From NCBI RefSeq assembly GCF_014337195.1, contig NZ_CP060634.1, forward strand, positions 930,001 to 994,000: a stretch of 64,000 nt of DNA. The letters run 5' to 3'. Of the stretch, positions 8,463 to 20,106 are shown piece after piece. Source of the stretch: Qiania dongpingensis. Its GTDB lineage: Bacteria; Bacillota; Clostridia; Lachnospirales; Lachnospiraceae. Position numbers and translations under genes: made by a program. The stretch's first letter is position 1, and each line of letters begins with the position of its first letter. The notes below the pieces were generated by a model. It was not told the DNA's origin. It worked only from the letters and a program-made list of their open reading frames with translations, and did not search any database.

Positions 8463-9755
8463 TTATTCTGTCTGCTTCTGCTTTCTCAGCATGATAAAGA
8501 TGACGACAGTCACGCCCATGATCACCGGATAAAATGTGTAAGGAATAATCTGAAGAGGCGACAGTCCCGTCTGCCCCGCCGCCAGCAAAAGCTGTGCACC
8601 GTAGGGAATCAGTCCCTGGGTCACAGAAGCAAAGATATCCAGCAGCGAAGCTGTCCGCCTGGGCGAAATCCCATAATCCGTGCTGATTTCCTTTGCGATC
8701 GGCCCTGCGATCACAATGGCCACAGTATTGTTGGCCGTCGCCATATCCACCAGTACCGACAGAACAGCGATTCCCAGCTCTCCGCCCTTTTTTCCATGAA
8801 TCCTTTTATGGATCAGATTCAAGATACAGGTAATCCCTCCATTTTTCTTCACCAGGGAAACAATGCAGGCCACGATGATGGAAATGACGGTGATATCATA
8901 CATGGAAGTCACGCCTTCTCCCATCACAGAGAACATCTGGGACAGCGCGATCGTCCCGGTACCTACTCCCGCGATCAGAGAAAGGACCGTGCCTCCTATC
9001 AGCACCAAAAATACATTGACTCCTGCCAGCGCTCCGATCAGCACAACAATATAGGGAAGCACCTGCCAGAGATTAAAGCTCCCCTCCAGAGTCACCTGAA
9101 ACGAAGTATTCCGGCTGATGAGCACATATATGGCCAGAGAGATCAGTGCCGCTGGAAGGACCAGCAGAAAATTCTCCCTGAACTTGTCCCTCATCTCACA
9201 GCCCTGGGTCCGGACCGCTGCAATAGTGGTGTCGGAGATCATGGACAGATTGTCGCCGAACATGGCTCCGCTGACGACCGCCCCGATACAAATGGCCATG
9301 GAAAATCCTGTCTTCTGGCTGATTCCCACAGCTATGGGAGCCAGCGCTCCTATGGTTCCCATGCTGGTGCCCATGGAAATCGACATAAAGCACCCGATCA
9401 GCATGAGCCCTGCCACAGCAATCTTAGGCGGAAGGATATAAAGGCCCAGGGCGACTGTACTGTCCGCCCCGCCCGCTGCTTTTACCGCGCCTGAAAACGC
9501 TCCGGCCGCCAAAAAGATCAGGCACATGGTGATGATGTTCTCATCTCCCACTCCTTTTGCTATCACCTTGAGCTTCTCGGAAAACGGCAGCTTCCTGTTC
9601 TGTACGAAAGCTACCAAGAGAGCGATCAGAAACGCCACAATGGCCGGCATCGCATAGAAATCACCGCTTATTAAACCCACCCCCAGAAACAGGACCAAAA
9701 ATACGCCGATGGGTAACAGCCCCCAGATATTTCCCTTTTCTCTCACTTTTTCCAT
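8463..9755 (-). CDS. NhaC-family Na+/H+ antiporter or related carrier
   Basis: A 430-residue polytopic membrane protein with about eleven hydrophobic helices. The family-typical half-helix motif GAMFGDNLSMISDTTIAA and the SMGTSMGTIGALAPIA stretch place it in the NhaC group of the ion transporter superfamily. Members exchange sodium for protons, or amino and organic acids for sodium; specificity cannot be read from the sequence. It sits alone between the pyrimidine operon and repeat copy A. A TATAAT lies at 9794-9799 on the minus strand, but no convincing -35 is seen because that position is occupied by a palindrome (see 9803-9858). A second, only distantly similar member lies at 28328-29782. 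Confidence 0.85.
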   Translation of the reverse strand: MEKVREKGNIWGLLPIGVFLVLFLGVGLISGDFYAMPAIVAFLIALLVAFVQNRKLPFSEKLKVIAKGVGDENIITMCLIFLAAGAFSGAVKAAGGADSTVALGLYILPPKIAVAGLMLIGCFMSISMGTSMGTIGALAPIAVGISQKTGFSMAICIGAVVSGAMFGDNLSMISDTTIAAVRTQGCEMRDKFRENFLLVLPAALISLAIYVLISRNTSFQVTLEGSFNLWQVLPYIVVLIGALAGVNVFLVLIGGTVLSLIAGVGTGTIALSQMFSVMGEGVTSMYDITVISIIVACIVSLVKKNGGITCILNLIHKRIHGKKGGELGIAVLSVLVDMATANNTVAIVIAGPIAKEISTDYGISPRRTASLLDIFASVTQGLIPYGAQLLLAAGQTGLSPLQIIPYTFYPVIMGVTVVIFIMLRKQKQTE

Positions 9756-9802
9756 TTCATACTCCTCGCTCGTTCACTTTATAGTATTTCCTATTATACC
9801 TT

Positions 9803-9858
9803 GACGCACGAAGTGCGTCTGCCCGGAGGGCATGAATTAAGGGATGCCCTTGGGTATA
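9803..9858. repeat. palindromic repeat unit, copy 1
   Basis: Nested inverted repeats directly upstream of the nhaC gene: GACGCAC-GAA-GTGCGTC (9803-9819), TGCCC-GGA-GGGCA, and AGGGCAT...ATGCCCT. A closely similar unit, in reverse orientation, follows the other NhaC gene at 29806-29876. The shared core is about 50 bases at roughly 80 % identity by eye. It overlaps the place where the -35 box of the nhaC promoter should be. Confidence 0.6.
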
Positions 9859-9890
9859 CCTTTGAATACTTTTAAAATAAATTTGTCTTA

Positions 9891-10360
9891 TGAATCAGAT
9901 TATTCCTCCTGCTCCTCTTTCCGCACCGAGATAAGGCTTCCGCGTGTTTTGAAAACCATTGGAGCGGACACTGCAGCCCGCTGCGGTGCGCGCGGGCCGT
10001 GTGGATATCCAATACTTTTTTGGAATCAAGGGAACGGAAATCATTCGAAACGGTGCGGCAGACAGGATACCGGCAGAAAAATTCCGGACCGGCCTAAAGG
10101 TGAGCGCCGCAGGGCAGCGGCCGGTGTTCCCCAGGCGGAGGGAGGCAGAAACGGAAATACCGATTCCGTTTCTGAGCGAACCGGAGACGGGAAATCATCA
10201 AGATTTCATGCCGACATGTGAACGGTACTCCTGGAGCGGGGATAAAGCGGTCCCTGCATCGCCAGCGAACCGAAATCGTGACGGCCCGGAACTTCTGCCG
10301 GTGTTAACTGTGGCTTGATCGAAGCTTACTAAAAATGATTCCAAAAAGTGTTTTGTATCA
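9891..10360 (-). repeat. interspersed structured element, copy A
   Basis: About 470 bases nearly alignable to copies B and C. Strand is given as that of the flanking gene upstream (10505-10834), because the element begins TGATACAAAACACTTTTTGG near 10360 and reads away from that gene's 3' end. Inverted-repeat arms lie at 10069-10092 and 10282-10302 (CCGGCAGAA..TTCCGG.CCG). An inner hairpin is at 10146-10174 (CAGAAACGG with CCGTTTCTG). The far end (9891) aligns with copy B up to the CCTCCTGCTCC tract but lacks the last about 50 bases of B and C. Open frames inside are not preserved between copies. Confidence 0.85.
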
Positions 10361-10435
10361 TATAATCAAAGCGGGCAAGCCCACCTCAAACTCCCATTCC
10401 CCTCAATCTTTGGAGGGCCTGTCAACTACGAGATA

Positions 10436-10483
10436 AGAAAAAAGGGCCGCCGCAAAATTTCACACATTTCACGACAACCCTTT
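10436..10483 (-). terminator. intrinsic terminator after the 109-residue membrane protein gene
   Basis: On the minus strand GGGTTGTCGT pairs along its whole length, using several G-U pairs, with GCGGCGGCCC, and is followed by TTTTTT. It lies 22 bases after the stop codon at 10505, and repeat copy A begins about 75 bases beyond it. Confidence 0.65.
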
Positions 10484-10504
10484 AATATCAGCCGTTTTCC
10501 GCTT

Positions 10505-10834
10505 TCAGTCCTCTTCTCCGTCCTCATCGGCAATGGCTGCCGATACGGATGAAATGGTACTGACCACAGCAATCACTGCTCCGACGATCACTACAAAGAT
10601 AATCAGGGCAATCATAAAGTAATAAATAAACGGATCGCTCTCGCCATCGGTATCCCCGGATGAAACTGCCGGGAGCGCTTCCGCCTCCTGGATCTCCGCT
10701 TGTCCGCCCAGGGCTGAGGCCTGAGAACGCCTGGGGCCCGACATGAGCATACCGCCCGCCACACACGCGATAAGGAGTACAAATACGCCGAGAAGCCTGC
10801 GCAAAATCACTTTCTTTGCCTGTTTTTTATCCAT
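10505..10834 (-). CDS. small membrane protein of unknown function
   Basis: 109 residues starting MDKKQAKK; an in-frame TTG at 10849 would add five residues. A first hydrophobic helix at about 14-30 is followed by a basic, alanine-rich extracytoplasmic or lumenal segment (SGPRRSQASALGG to SSGDTDGESDP). A second helix of about 30 residues (YYFMIALIIFVVIVGAV) follows, and the protein ends in an acidic tail ADEDGEED. I do not recognise a family. It follows dnaJ on the same strand by about 80 bases and has its own terminator, so it could be the last gene of the heat-shock transcript or an independent gene. Confidence 0.55.
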   Translation of the reverse strand: MDKKQAKKVILRRLLGVFVLLIACVAGGMLMSGPRRSQASALGGQAEIQEAEALPAVSSGDTDGESDPFIYYFMIALIIFVVIVGAVIAVVSTISSVSAAIADEDGEED

Positions 10835-10930
10835 TTTCTCATCCCGCAATCTAATAATTTTCTATTCCCTAGCATAACACATTTTTCCCAAAAAGGAAAC
10901 CATCCGATGAGAAAAGCTGTTCAAAATATA

Positions 10931-12082
10931 TTATTTAAAAAAACCCTTCTTTTTATGCTTCTCTTCTGCAGGATTTGCTTCTCCAGCCTCTCCCATTGTC
11001 TCCTGGAACTTCTGAAGAGCCTCCTTCTGCTCCTTTGTCAGCTTCTCCGGCACCTTCACCACCAAAGTCACATAGTGATCGCCTCTGACATTCTTGTTCC
11101 GCAGATAAGGCACGCCTTTTCCTTTCAGCCGGATCTTCGTATCCGTCTGCGTTCCGGGCGACACATTATAAAGGACCTCTCCATCCACGGTCTTGATCTT
11201 TATCTCGCCGCCCAAAGCCGCCTGGGCAAAGGAAATCGGAACCGTTGAATAGATGCTGGTATCCTGCCGTTTGAAGATGGGATGATTGGAGACCACGACC
11301 TCCACCAGCAGATCTCCACGCTCTCCGCCGTTTACGCCAAGCTCTCCTTTTCCCCGGATGCGGACACTCTGTCCATTGTCAATACCGGCAGGAATGGAGA
11401 CCGCGATCCGTTTCTTTGAGCTGGTGTTTCCTGTCCCTCTGCAGGTAGGACACTTCTCCTTGATGATCTTCCCCGTGCCTCCGCACTCGGGACACGTCTG
11501 CACGTTCCTCACCATGCCAAACATGGACTGCTGTGTATAGACCACCTGGCCTTTCCCGTTGCATTTCGGGCAGGTTTCCGGCTTCGTGCCCGGTTTGGCC
11601 CCGGTACCATGGCAATCCTTACATTCATCTTTAGTCGTCAGCTCAATTTCCCGTTCACAGCCAAACAGCGCTTCCTCAAATGTAATCCGGATACTGGTCC
11701 GCAGATTGGCTCCGCGCATGGGTTCGTTGCCCGCGCGGCCGCGGCTTCTGCCGCCTCCGAACAAATCGCCGAAAATATCGCCGAAAATGTCGCCCATATC
11801 CGCGCCGCTGAAATCAAATCCGCCGAAGCCTCCTGCCCCGCCTGCTCCGTTTTCAAAAGCCGCATGGCCAAACTGGTCATACTGGCGCCGTTTTTCTGGA
11901 TCGCTCAGCACGGCATATGCCTCAGAAGCTTCCTTAAATTTCGCCTCTGCGTCTGCATTCCCCTGATTGGTGTCGGGATGATATTTCTTGGCAAGGGCCC
12001 GGTATGCCTTCTTAAGCGCCGCATCGTCGGCATCTTTGGGAACGCCCAGAACCTCATAATAATCTCTCTTATTCTCAGCCAC
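10931..12082 (-). CDS. dnaJ: chaperone DnaJ (Hsp40)
   Basis: Delivers unfolded clients to DnaK and stimulates its ATPase. The 383 residues contain the J domain with HPD at 35-37, a Gly/Phe-rich linker (about 75-110), four zinc-binding repeats ([32 protein letters not shown]) and the substrate-binding C-terminal domains, ending in a lysine-rich tail ([11 protein letters not shown]). All key residues are intact. It is the last of the hrcA-grpE-dnaK-dnaJ series and is separated from dnaK by a strong hairpin that probably lowers its transcript level. Confidence 0.97.
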   Translation of the reverse strand: MAENKRDYYEVLGVPKDADDAALKKAYRALAKKYHPDTNQGNADAEAKFKEASEAYAVLSDPEKRRQYDQFGHAAFENGAGGAGGFGGFDFSGADMGDIFGDIFGDLFGGGRSRGRAGNEPMRGANLRTSIRITFEEALFGCEREIELTTKDECKDCHGTGAKPGTKPETCPKCNGKGQVVYTQQSMFGMVRNVQTCPECGGTGKIIKEKCPTCRGTGNTSSKKRIAVSIPAGIDNGQSVRIRGKGELGVNGGERGDLLVEVVVSNHPIFKRQDTSIYSTVPISFAQAALGGEIKIKTVDGEVLYNVSPGTQTDTKIRLKGKGVPYLRNKNVRGDHYVTLVVKVPEKLTKEQKEALQKFQETMGEAGEANPAEEKHKKKGFFK

Positions 12083-12141
12083 TTCTCTTCACCTTTCTCT
12101 CTGTTCTCCCCTGTTTTCTATTGTCCTTGAATACGCCAAAA

Positions 12142-12178
12142 GATTCAAGGCAGGCCCCGGAAGGGGCCGCCCTGAATC
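12142..12178 (-). terminator. hairpin between dnaK and dnaJ, likely partial terminator
   Basis: On the minus strand GATTCA.GGGC.GGCCCC, loop TTCC, then GGGGCC.TGCC.TTGAATC and TTTT. It is a long GC-rich stem with only small mismatches and a short U-run. It lies in the dnaK-dnaJ gap, where it could reduce read-through or fix the mRNA 3' end. Confidence 0.65.
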
Positions 12179-12198
12179 ATAGGAAAAAGGGAGGGGGA

Positions 12199-14079
<1,881 letters not shown>

Positions 14080-14117
14080 CTATATTCTCAAAATGTGTAA
14101 ACTTCTGTTTCTGTGAC

Positions 14118-14780
14118 TTAATTTGCCACCTTTACCATGCTGTGGCGAACCACGCTGTCCCGGTATAGATAGCCCTTCTGGAATTCTTCAACGATGATAT
14201 TCTCACCGCTCTCCTCATCCTCCACATGCATCACGGCATTGTGGAAATCCGGGTTGAACTCCTGCCCTACCGCATCTATGGCCTTCACATCCATAGACTC
14301 AAGGGTCGTAAGAAGCTGCTTATATATTTTATCCATCCCCTCTGCAAAAGGAGTCTGGGCTTCTTTTTCACTAAGCGTCGCCATACCACGCTCGAAATTA
14401 TCCACCACGGGAAGGATCTTCTCAATCACGCTTTTGGCTCCGATCTCATACATGGCCGCTTTCTCTTTTTCCGTCCTTTTCCGGAAATTTTCAAATTCCG
14501 CCATGGAACGCTTCAGCCTGTCATTCAATTCTTCTATCTGAACATCTTTTTTATCTTTCTTTTCTTTCTTTTTGAAAAATCCCTTTTTCTCCGGCTCTTC
14601 TTTTTCTTCTCCGGCTTCTTTTTCCTGCCCGCCTGCCTGCGTCTCTCCGCTCCCGGCTTCCTGCCTTTGGCTGCCTTCTCCGTCACAATTCAGAACCGCT
14701 TCTTCCAGAGTATCCTCCGCTGAATCTGATTCCAAATCTTCCATCATTTCTTCTGTATAGTTCTTATCTGTATCCGACAC
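14118..14780 (-). CDS. grpE: nucleotide exchange factor GrpE
   Basis: Releases ADP from DnaK. The 220-residue protein has an unusually long acidic and low-complexity N-terminus (about 1-70, including GGQEKEAGEEKEEPEKKGFFKKKEKKDKKD in part), a coiled-coil region (about 75-125) with EFENFRKRTEKEK, and the C-terminal beta domain ending VVRHSMVKVAN. It starts with GTG preceded by AAAGGCGGA. It is located between hrcA and dnaK with short spacers on both sides, as in most Firmicutes. Confidence 0.95.
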   Translation of the reverse strand: MSDTDKNYTEEMMEDLESDSAEDTLEEAVLNCDGEGSQRQEAGSGETQAGGQEKEAGEEKEEPEKKGFFKKKEKKDKKDVQIEELNDRLKRSMAEFENFRKRTEKEKAAMYEIGAKSVIEKILPVVDNFERGMATLSEKEAQTPFAEGMDKIYKQLLTTLESMDVKAIDAVGQEFNPDFHNAVMHVEDEESGENIIVEEFQKGYLYRDSVVRHSMVKVAN

Positions 14781-14795
14781 GTTGATTCCGCCTTT

Positions 14796-15842
14796 CTATT
14801 CCTCTTTTTTGAACATGGTATCCAATTGGCTCATAACCGTATGAAGCGTGGAAACGACTTTTTCATAATCCATCCGCTTCGGTCCCACAATACCGATGGT
14901 CCCCTGCAGGCCTTCTCCCAAGTCATATGTGGCTGTGACCACACTGCAGTCCTTCATGCTCTGCACCGGCGTTTCATTTCCGATATAGACCTGTATGCCC
15001 TGCTTCCCGTCCTCGTTCAGCTTATCTGTAAGAAGATTGGTGAGCTGTTCCTTCTCTTCAAATACCTGGATGATCTCCCTCGCCTTGCTGCTGTCTGATA
15101 GCTCCGGATATTTGAAAATATTGGTGGCGCCGCTGGTATATATCTGAAGGTCTTCCTCATCCACCCGGATGGCTTCCGCAACTGCGTCGAGGACCTTCCC
15201 TACTACATCAGTATGAGTACCTGCCTGTTCTTTTAATTTTGTAATTATTCCCAGATTGATCTCTTCTATGGTCAGTCCATTCAGATTGGTATTCAGCATC
15301 AGATTCAGGGAAAAGAGGTCTTCCTCTGTTACAACCTCATCCACATCAAAAATAGAATTCTTTATGATGTTTCCCTCTACCACAATAACAGCCAGAATCT
15401 TATGCTCTTCCACCCGGGACAGCTGAATGAATTTCACCTTGTTCCGGTTATACCTCGGAGCCGAGATCAAAGAAGCATAATTCGTATTGGCTGCCATAAG
15501 CTTTGCCATTTGCTTCAGGACCTGCTCCATCCTGTCCATACGTTCCACGAGGAAATCTTGTGTTCCGGCTACTTCGTGCTCCGGCTCATGCAAGGCATCT
15601 CCGAGCATCTGATCCACATAAAGGCGATAGCCTCTGTCTGTAGGAATCCTGCCCGCCGAAGTATGGGGCTGAACAATGAGTCCCAGTTCCTCCAAATCCG
15701 CCATTTCATTCCGGATAGTGGCCGAACTCAGCTGCAAATCTGAATATTTGGAAATAGTGCGTGAGCCGACCGGTTCGCCGGTCTCCTGGTAGTTGCGGAT
15801 GATGGCATTCAGAATCTTTTTCTTCCGTTCATCCAATTCCAT
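14796..15842 (-). CDS. hrcA: heat-inducible transcription repressor HrcA
   Basis: Represses the class I heat-shock genes by binding CIRCE, and needs the GroEL chaperonin for activity. The 348 residues comprise an N-terminal winged helix (about 1-75) with SRTISKYSDLQLSSATIRNEMADLEE as recognition region, a dimerisation domain, and a GAF-like C-terminal domain. It is the first gene after the CIRCE element at 15865-15891, so it represses its own operon. The GGGAGGCGTGAGGG sequence provides the ribosome site. Confidence 0.97.
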   Translation of the reverse strand: MELDERKKKILNAIIRNYQETGEPVGSRTISKYSDLQLSSATIRNEMADLEELGLIVQPHTSAGRIPTDRGYRLYVDQMLGDALHEPEHEVAGTQDFLVERMDRMEQVLKQMAKLMAANTNYASLISAPRYNRNKVKFIQLSRVEEHKILAVIVVEGNIIKNSIFDVDEVVTEEDLFSLNLMLNTNLNGLTIEEINLGIITKLKEQAGTHTDVVGKVLDAVAEAIRVDEEDLQIYTSGATNIFKYPELSDSSKAREIIQVFEEKEQLTNLLTDKLNEDGKQGIQVYIGNETPVQSMKDCSVVTATYDLGEGLQGTIGIVGPKRMDYEKVVSTLHTVMSQLDTMFKKEE

Positions 15843-15864
15843 CCCTCACGCCTCCCATCTCTTG

Positions 15865-15891
15865 TTAGCACTCAACTTGATAGAGTGCTAA
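15865..15891 (-). promoter_or_regulatory. CIRCE operator (HrcA-binding site)
   Basis: TTAGCACTC, nine bases, GAGTGCTAA: an exact match to the CIRCE consensus. It lies in the 5' leader between the promoter and hrcA, so HrcA binding would block initiation or early elongation. Confidence 0.97.
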
Positions 15892-15904
15892 TATTCATAA
15901 CAAT

Positions 15905-15933
15905 AAGATAGCACTACCATTTCACTTTGTCAA
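15905..15933 (-). promoter_or_regulatory. sigma-A promoter of the hrcA operon
   Basis: On the minus strand TTGACA, 17 bases, TATCTT. The expected start of transcription falls just before the CIRCE element. Confidence 0.85.
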
Positions 15934-16116
15934 CATCTTTTTTAGAAATTCACATTTCCTTCATAATAGGCAAATTGCCAGTGGTCTCTTAAATGATACC
16001 TTTTAAACAAACTTTTCTCCATAGCCAGATGAGACAGGAGGAAATCCGATTCCATCCAGGCGGCTCGCTGGCAGCCGTAACCAGAATTTTTACGGTCTCC
16101 AGTCGGTCCTTTCCAA

Positions 16117-16150
16117 CTGACATGGATAAACCTTAATTTTTCCATGTCAG
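16117..16150. repeat. 10-bp perfect inverted repeat
   Basis: CTGACATGGA (16117-16126) and TCCATGTCAG (16141-16150) with a 14-base loop. Together with the hairpin at 16159-16184 it occupies the stretch between the hrcA promoter and repeat copy B. No gene is credible in this stretch. Confidence 0.6.
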
Positions 16151-16158
16151 ATTCCAAC

Positions 16159-16184
16159 AAAAATCCGCATGATATGCGATTTTT
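16159..16184 (+). terminator. terminator-like hairpin
   Basis: AAAAATCCGCAT, loop GAT, ATGCGATTTTT: a short stem followed by a T-run on the plus strand (the A-run on the other side makes it symmetrical). No plus-strand gene is upstream, so it may mark the end of element-derived or upstream minus-strand transcription. Confidence 0.4.
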
Positions 16185-16196
16185 GCCTCCCTGCGT

Positions 16197-16713
16197 CCGA
16201 GAAAATTTTGCTAACGCCTTTGCGGCGCTCGCTTTACGATGGAATCCGATTGTTCCTCCCGCTCCTCCTCCCGCACCAATGTATCTTCCGTTTGCCTCAA
16301 AAGCTATTGGGGCGGACAACCGCAGCCCGTTGCCGTAAGGCGCGCGGGCCGTGTGGATATCCGATCCTTTTCTGGAATCAAGGGAGCGGAAGTCGTCCGA
16401 AAAGGTGCGGCAGAAAGAATACCGGCAGAAAGATTCCGGGCCGGCCTAAAGGTGAGCGCCGCAGGGCAGAGGCTGGTGTTCCCCAGGCGGAGGGAGGCAG
16501 AAACGAAAAATACCGATTTCGTTTCTGAGCGAACCGGAGGCGGGAAATCATCCGGATTACCCGCCGACATGTGAGCGGTACTCCTGAAGCGGGGATAAAG
16601 CGGCCCCTGCATCGCCAGCGAGCCGAAATCGTGACGGCCCGGAACTTCTGCCGGTATTCTATCGGAGCTTAGTCGGAGCTGACTAAAAATGATTCCAAAA
16701 AGTAATTTGTATT
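16197..16713 (-). repeat. interspersed structured element, copy B
   Basis: About 515 bases and full length relative to copy C. In gene orientation it begins near 16713 (ATACAAATTACTTTTTGG), downstream of hemW, and runs toward hrcA. Inverted-repeat arms are at 16421-16444 and 16635-16655. The inner hairpin at 16498-16527 has A-T where copy A has G-C at the ninth pair. The distal end includes the GCTAACG...CGCTCGCTTTACGATGGAATC tract also present in copy C. The frame that is open here is interrupted in copy C. Confidence 0.85.
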
Positions 16714-16748
16714 ATTCCCTAAGACATCCGATTCTCTATAAAGAAAGC

Positions 16749-16786
16749 GGCGTATCTTTTCCCACAATGGGGAGACTTGATACGCC
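16749..16786. other. hairpin between hemW and repeat copy B
   Basis: GGCGTATC (16749) pairs with GATACGCC (ends 16786), with an inner CCCA/TGGG stem. There is no U-run. A second inverted repeat, GCGGGAAAG with CTTTCCCGC (about 16902-16928), lies closer to the hemW stop and has a T-run only on the plus side. Apart from these hairpins I see nothing in the 235 bases. Confidence 0.45.
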
Positions 16787-16948
16787 CGGCCGCAGGATTG
16801 TTATAATTTCAGCCAAAATATTGATGGAACTCTTTCATTTCCACAAGTATGATAATACTTGTAAAAGATATTGCCAACCTCTTTTACCCCACCAACTCTC
16901 ACGCGGGAAAGCCTCGACCCTTTCCCGCATACTTTTTTCCATCTCTTT

Positions 16949-18184
16949 TCACAGCAGAAAATCTGCGAGCACATAATTGCTCACGTCGATTCCGGCATCG
17001 GTCAGCTTCCATGACGCCCGTATTCCGTCCCATTCCATCAATCCATTCCGCTCCATCTTTTCCAAGATCGGTCCATATATTTCTCTCATGGACACTCCAA
17101 ACCGTTCCATAAATCTTTTCTCGGAAACTCCGCACATCATCCGAAGTCCCAAAAACATGAATTCCTCCATCGCCCGGTCCTTGGTGACGATCTCTTCCTC
17201 TCTGCGGACCGTCCTCAGAGCCGGCTCGATATCCCGGTTCTTTTCCAGTTCCGCCATGGCCTCCGTATATACTTTACGGTCCTCACAATTGATGAAACGT
17301 TTTCCTTCCATATAAGAAGAAGCAGATATGCCAAAACCCAAGTAGGAGACCCCAGTCCAATAACCGATATTATGACGGCACTCATATCCCAAACGGGCGA
17401 AATTAGAAATCTCATAGCGGTCATATCCCCGCTCCTTTAATAAACTGCGGGCCATGTAATACATGTTTCTCTCCGCCTCTTCTGATGGAAGCAGTCCGGT
17501 ATCTGATTCCCCGGCCGCCCTGGCTTCCGCCTGCTCGTGGTAAGCGGCATAGAAAGGAGTCCCCTCCTCTATGATCAGGCTGTATACGGAAATGTGCTCC
17601 GGAGGGACCGGTAAAAGCTCTGCCACAGCCTCAAGGCTCTTTCGGAAGCTCTCCTCCGTCTGTCCCGGCAGAGCCGCCATCAGATCCACATTCACGTTGG
17701 AAAACCCGGCATCGCGAACCATACGGTAGCTTTCCAGAAACATATCAAACGAATGGATTCTCCCTAAAAGTGACAGCTCTCTGTCGTTCGATGACTGCAG
17801 TCCCAGGCTAAGACGGTTGATTCCCGCCCGGCGGTAAGCCGTAAGCTTGTCCGGCGTAAGTGTCCCCGGATTCGCTTCCAGGGTGATTTCCGCCCCTTCT
17901 CCCATGAAAAATGCCCTCCGAATACTCTTCAGGATTTTTTCTATATCAGACGTTTCTAAAATAGAAGGAGTCCCTCCTCCGAAGAAGACGGACACCACCT
18001 CATATCCAGAAACTTTTTCCATCCTGCCGGCGGCCTGAATCTCCGCCAGGAGGGCTTTTACGTATTCTGCCATTTCCTCAGGGCCTGCAGGGCCGGATAC
18101 AAAATCACAATAAGCGCATTTCCTTACGCAGAAGGGAACATGCACGTACAGCTCCAGAGGCGTTCTGCGTCCCCCGCTCATCAT
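16949..18184 (-). CDS. hemW: radical SAM heme chaperone HemW
   Basis: Formerly annotated as oxygen-independent coproporphyrinogen III oxidase; HemW proteins bind heme and insert it into target proteins. The radical SAM cluster motif is in [16 protein letters not shown] (CxxxCxxC), followed by VFFGGGTPS. The extra cysteine after the third cluster cysteine that marks true HemN is absent. The C-terminal HemW domain is present. At 411 residues it is full length. Its ATG overlaps the lepA stop by four bases, the usual lepA-hemW arrangement of Firmicutes. Confidence 0.92.
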   Translation of the reverse strand: MMSGGRRTPLELYVHVPFCVRKCAYCDFVSGPAGPEEMAEYVKALLAEIQAAGRMEKVSGYEVVSVFFGGGTPSILETSDIEKILKSIRRAFFMGEGAEITLEANPGTLTPDKLTAYRRAGINRLSLGLQSSNDRELSLLGRIHSFDMFLESYRMVRDAGFSNVNVDLMAALPGQTEESFRKSLEAVAELLPVPPEHISVYSLIIEEGTPFYAAYHEQAEARAAGESDTGLLPSEEAERNMYYMARSLLKERGYDRYEISNFARLGYECRHNIGYWTGVSYLGFGISASSYMEGKRFINCEDRKVYTEAMAELEKNRDIEPALRTVRREEEIVTKDRAMEEFMFLGLRMMCGVSEKRFMERFGVSMREIYGPILEKMERNGLMEWDGIRASWKLTDAGIDVSNYVLADFLL

Positions 18185-19992
18185 TTATCATCCAGCTTCA
18201 GCACACTCATGAAAGCCTTTTGAGGAATTTCCACATTCCCCACCTGGCGCATCCGCTTTTTTCCTTCCTTCTGTTTTTCCAGCAGCTTTCTCTTCCGGCT
18301 GATATCGCCGCCATAACACTTGGCCAGCACATCCTTCCTCATGGCCTTTACCGTTTCCCTGGCAATGATGCGGTTTCCAATGGCCGCCTGTATGGGAATT
18401 TCAAACAAGTGTCTCGGTATCTCCTCCTTCAGCTTCTCACACATCCTCCTGCCCCGTTCGTAGGCAGTGTCGGCATGGACGATAAAGGAAAGGGCATCCA
18501 CCTGTTCCTTATTGATTAGAATATCCAGCTTAACAAGTTCAGACTGCTCGTACCCCTTCAGCTCATAATCAAAGGAAGCATAGCCTCTGGAACGGGATTT
18601 CAAAGCGTCAAAAAAGTCATATATAATCTCATTTAGCGGCAGCTCATACCGAAGCAGCGCGCGGGTATCTTCCATATATTCCGTCCCCATGTACACGCCT
18701 CGCCGTTCCTGGCAGAGTCCCATGATCGCGCCGATGAACTCTGTCGTCACCATGATCTCCGCTTTTACGACAGGTTCTTCCATATATTCAATTTCCGCGG
18801 GATCCGGAAGGTTGGACGGATTGGTAAGCTCCATCATCTCACCATTGGTCTTGTAGACCTTATACACCACGCCCGGCGCTGTCGTCACCAAATCCAGGTT
18901 ATATTCCCGCTCCAGCCGCTCCTGGATAATCTCCAGATGGAGGAGACCCAGGAATCCGCAGCGGTATCCGAATCCCAAAGCGATGGAGGTCTCCGGTTCA
19001 AATTGAAGGGAAGCGTCATTCAGCTGAAGCTTTTCCAGCGCGTCTCTCAAATCGTTGTATTTCGCGCCGTCGGCCGGATAAAGGCCACAGTATACCATCG
19101 GCGTCACCTTTTTATATCCGGGCAGAGGCTCCGCGCAGGGCCTATCCGCGTCCGTCACCGTATCGCCCACCCGCGTATCTCTCACGTTTTTGATGCTGGC
19201 CGTCACATAGCCGACCATGCCGGCGGAGAGCTCATCACAAGGTATGAACTGTCCGGCTCCGAAATATCCTATCTCCACAGTCTCAAATTCAGCTCCCGTG
19301 GCCATAAACCGGATCTTCGTTCCTTTTTTCACGGTTCCTTCCTTGATCCTGCAGAATACGATGACGCCTTTATAAGAATCATAAACGGAATCAAAGATCA
19401 GGGCCTGTAAAGGGGCTTTCGGATCTCCCGAGGGAGCTGGTATCTTCTTCACGATCTGTTCCAGCACTTCTTCTATATTAATGCCTGACTTTGCGGAAAT
19501 CTGCGGAGCATCCTGAGCCTCAATCCCAATGATATCCTCAATCTCGTCGATTACCCTTTGCGGCTCAGCACTCGGCAGATCAATCTTATTGATCACCGGA
19601 AACACCTCCAGATCGTGGTCCAGGGCCAGATACACATTTGCCATGGTCTGCGCCTCAATTCCCTGAGCGGCGTCCACGACCAGCACAGCTCCGTCGCATG
19701 CCGCCAGGCTCCTGGATACCTCATAATTGAAATCGACGTGTCCGGGGGTATCGATCAGATTAAGAATATATTCTTCCCCGTCTTCCGCCCGGTAGACGGT
19801 GCGGACAGCCTGAGATTTGATGGTGATCCCCCGTTCCCTTTCCAACTCCATGTTGTCAAGCACCTGGGACTGCATCTCCCTGCTGGTGAGCAAGCCAGTC
19901 TTCTCTATAATCCTGTCGGCCAGTGTAGATTTCCCGTGGTCGATATGGGCGATGATACAAAAATTCCGAATCTTACTCTGGTCTGCTGCCAT
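18181..19992 (-). CDS. lepA: elongation factor 4 (LepA)
   Basis: A ribosome-associated GTPase that acts on stalled or paused ribosomes and in 30S biogenesis. The start [11 protein letters not shown] (603 residues) is preceded by AGGAGGAAA; the longer open frame to 20046 adds 18 residues without a ribosome site. G1 is [10 protein letters not shown]3 is DTPGH and G4 is NKID. The LepA-specific C-terminal domain with a run of basic residues ([20 protein letters not shown]) is intact. Confidence 0.97.
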   Translation of the reverse strand: MAADQSKIRNFCIIAHIDHGKSTLADRIIEKTGLLTSREMQSQVLDNMELERERGITIKSQAVRTVYRAEDGEEYILNLIDTPGHVDFNYEVSRSLAACDGAVLVVDAAQGIEAQTMANVYLALDHDLEVFPVINKIDLPSAEPQRVIDEIEDIIGIEAQDAPQISAKSGINIEEVLEQIVKKIPAPSGDPKAPLQALIFDSVYDSYKGVIVFCRIKEGTVKKGTKIRFMATGAEFETVEIGYFGAGQFIPCDELSAGMVGYVTASIKNVRDTRVGDTVTDADRPCAEPLPGYKKVTPMVYCGLYPADGAKYNDLRDALEKLQLNDASLQFEPETSIALGFGYRCGFLGLLHLEIIQERLEREYNLDLVTTAPGVVYKVYKTNGEMMELTNPSNLPDPAEIEYMEEPVVKAEIMVTTEFIGAIMGLCQERRGVYMGTEYMEDTRALLRYELPLNEIIYDFFDALKSRSRGYASFDYELKGYEQSELVKLDILINKEQVDALSFIVHADTAYERGRRMCEKLKEEIPRHLFEIPIQAAIGNRIIARETVKAMRKDVLAKCYGGDISRKRKLLEKQKEGKKRMRQVGNVEIPQKAFMSVLKLDDK

Positions 19993-20106
19993 AGTTTCCT
20001 CCTGTATATAATCGGTATATTCTCTCACTCGAAGTTCGCTACTCAATTGTACAACGAGTTTATTTTTCCCGCAAGGCTTTTTAACGGTGATGTAAGGGAG
20101 GCAGCA

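Noticed and set aside
9959..10318. Open reading frames of 60-125 codons inside repeat copies A, B and C
   Set aside because: The same frame is open in A and B but broken by a stop in C, there is no consistent ribosome site, and changes between copies are not concentrated at third codon positions.
9891..10360. Repeat family as a group II intron or IS remnant
   Set aside because: No GTGYG start, no recognisable domain V, no transposase or reverse transcriptase frame, and no target duplications that I can see. A non-autonomous element is still possible.
15942..16319. 125-codon frame between hrcA and copy B
   Set aside because: It runs through inverted repeats and half of the repeat element, has no ribosome site and no recognisable protein features.
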